NCBI RefSeq assembly: GCF_000688235.1
Contig: NZ_JHYO01000003.1
Coordinates: 62,001 to 126,000 of the forward strand
DNA: 64,000 nucleotides
Direction: 5' to 3'
Origin: Terasakiella pusilla DSM 6293
GTDB lineage: Bacteria > Pseudomonadota > Alphaproteobacteria > Rhodospirillales > Terasakiellaceae
The translations under genes were made by a program, and so were the position numbers. This document shows positions 63,565 through 64,000 of the stretch, in pieces. Position 1 is the stretch's first letter, and each line of letters starts with the position of its first letter. The notes beneath the pieces are model-generated. The model had not been told where the DNA came from and did not search any database. It worked only from the letters and a program-made list of their open reading frames with translations.

Positions 63565-64000
63565 ATGGCTCACGCTCAACATATTCAGGATGCTCAGTCC
63601 CGTTCGGCACATATTGTTCCGGTTAAACGTTCTGTGTTGACTCCCGGATTGGCTTCTGCGGCAAAGCGTTTCGGTATTCGTCCCGATGCGGTCAAGCGCT
63701 ATGAAGAAGGTGTCCAGCAAGAGCGTCAGGTCGATTTGCACCGCCTGCGTCTGGAACGCGACGAGTCGAAAGCCAAATACGAAGCCTTGCGTGGGACTGT
63801 GGATCAACTGGTGTTGCGTATTCAAGATGTGGCACAGGCGCCAAGCAAAGCACAGGCCGGTGATATCCAGAACATTCGTGTTCTGTTAAAGCAGGCCATC
63901 GTTGCGATGGAGCGTCAGCAGGTTGAACTGAAGGGTATTCGCGCAAGAACCCAGCGTATGGAACGTGCCGCGTTGCGCGCAGATGCAGTCCAGCAGGAAT
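63565..64000 (+). CDS. Coiled-coil protein of unknown function, cut by window edge
   Basis: 145 codons are visible from the ATG at 63565 (MAHAQHIQDAQSRSAHIVPV), which follows TTGGAGAAAAAG. No stop is reached. After a flexible N-terminus comes SAAKRFGIRPDAVKRYEEGV and then a long helical, Arg/Gln/Glu-rich region (LHRLRLERDESKAKYEALRG, VDQLVLRIQDV, IVAMERQQVELKGIRARTQR) with heptad-like spacing. No domain I recognise. It follows the folded RNA by 105 bases, so that RNA could also be its leader. Confidence 0.6.
   Translation, partial: MAHAQHIQDAQSRSAHIVPVKRSVLTPGLASAAKRFGIRPDAVKRYEEGVQQERQVDLHRLRLERDESKAKYEALRGTVDQLVLRIQDVAQAPSKAQAGDIQNIRVLLKQAIVAMERQQVELKGIRARTQRMERAALRADAVQQE

Overview
The window is chromosomal DNA of an alphaproteobacterium, most likely a marine member of the Rhodospirillales. 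This rests on several things seen here: the ordered block rho / mnmE-mnmG-rsmG-parA-parB / holA-lptE-leuS, several alphaproteobacterial families (DUF6489, DUF3576, DUF2336, DUF4197), two major porins that begin MKKLL and end in Phe, a Rieske/cytochrome b/cytochrome c1 operon, and an RpoH promoter of the alphaproteobacterial type before dnaK. Base composition looks moderate, near 50% GC. The genus is not decidable from the sequence alone. There are no insertion sequences, tRNAs, rRNAs, CRISPR arrays or integrated prophage.

Region by region. 1-16 kb is the origin-proximal segregation region. It holds a secreted rhodanese, rho, a glycosyltransferase, an ion channel, pirin, a quinone reductase, a DNA-repair methyltransferase, then DUF6489-mnmE, mnmG, rsmG-parA-parB. 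Four perfect 16-bp parS sites lie at 2529, 4958, 11298 and 13508, the last inside the rsmG coding sequence. DnaA-box-like sequences and an AT-rich stretch between mnmE and mnmG make that gap an oriC candidate. 16-25 kb has the DUF3576-leuS-lptE-holA operon and two tandem paralogous porins. 25-37 kb is mixed housekeeping: YggS, an L,D-transpeptidase, RibA, a response regulator with a class III cyclase, a macrodomain protein, ADP-heptose synthesis (gmhA-hldE), two tiny paralogous proteins with structured leaders, and a UDP-glucuronate decarboxylase. 37-46 kb starts with a tandem pair of degenerate EAL-like proteins and continues with late cobalamin genes (cbiB, cobO, cobQ). 46-54 kb has two periplasmic solute-binding proteins, dnaK/dnaJ and a four-PAS diguanylate cyclase. 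54-64 kb has PhoX phosphatase, a bacteriohemerythrin, a GIY-YIG-like protein, a LysE exporter, trmL, petABC, and a strongly folded RNA candidate before the last, truncated gene.

Two genes are interrupted. A YyaL/SSP411-type thioredoxin-domain protein (7533-9546) looks as if about 17 nt were lost between short direct repeats, and a class I methyltransferase (24960-25677) carries an apparent one-base shift in an A run. The most interesting unexplained items are the folded RNA at about 63260-63460 (13-bp closing stem, central bubble, apical hairpin, embedded 25-codon ORF), the pair of 62/65-residue proteins each preceded by an RNA fold, and the EAL-like pair that lacks catalytic motifs.
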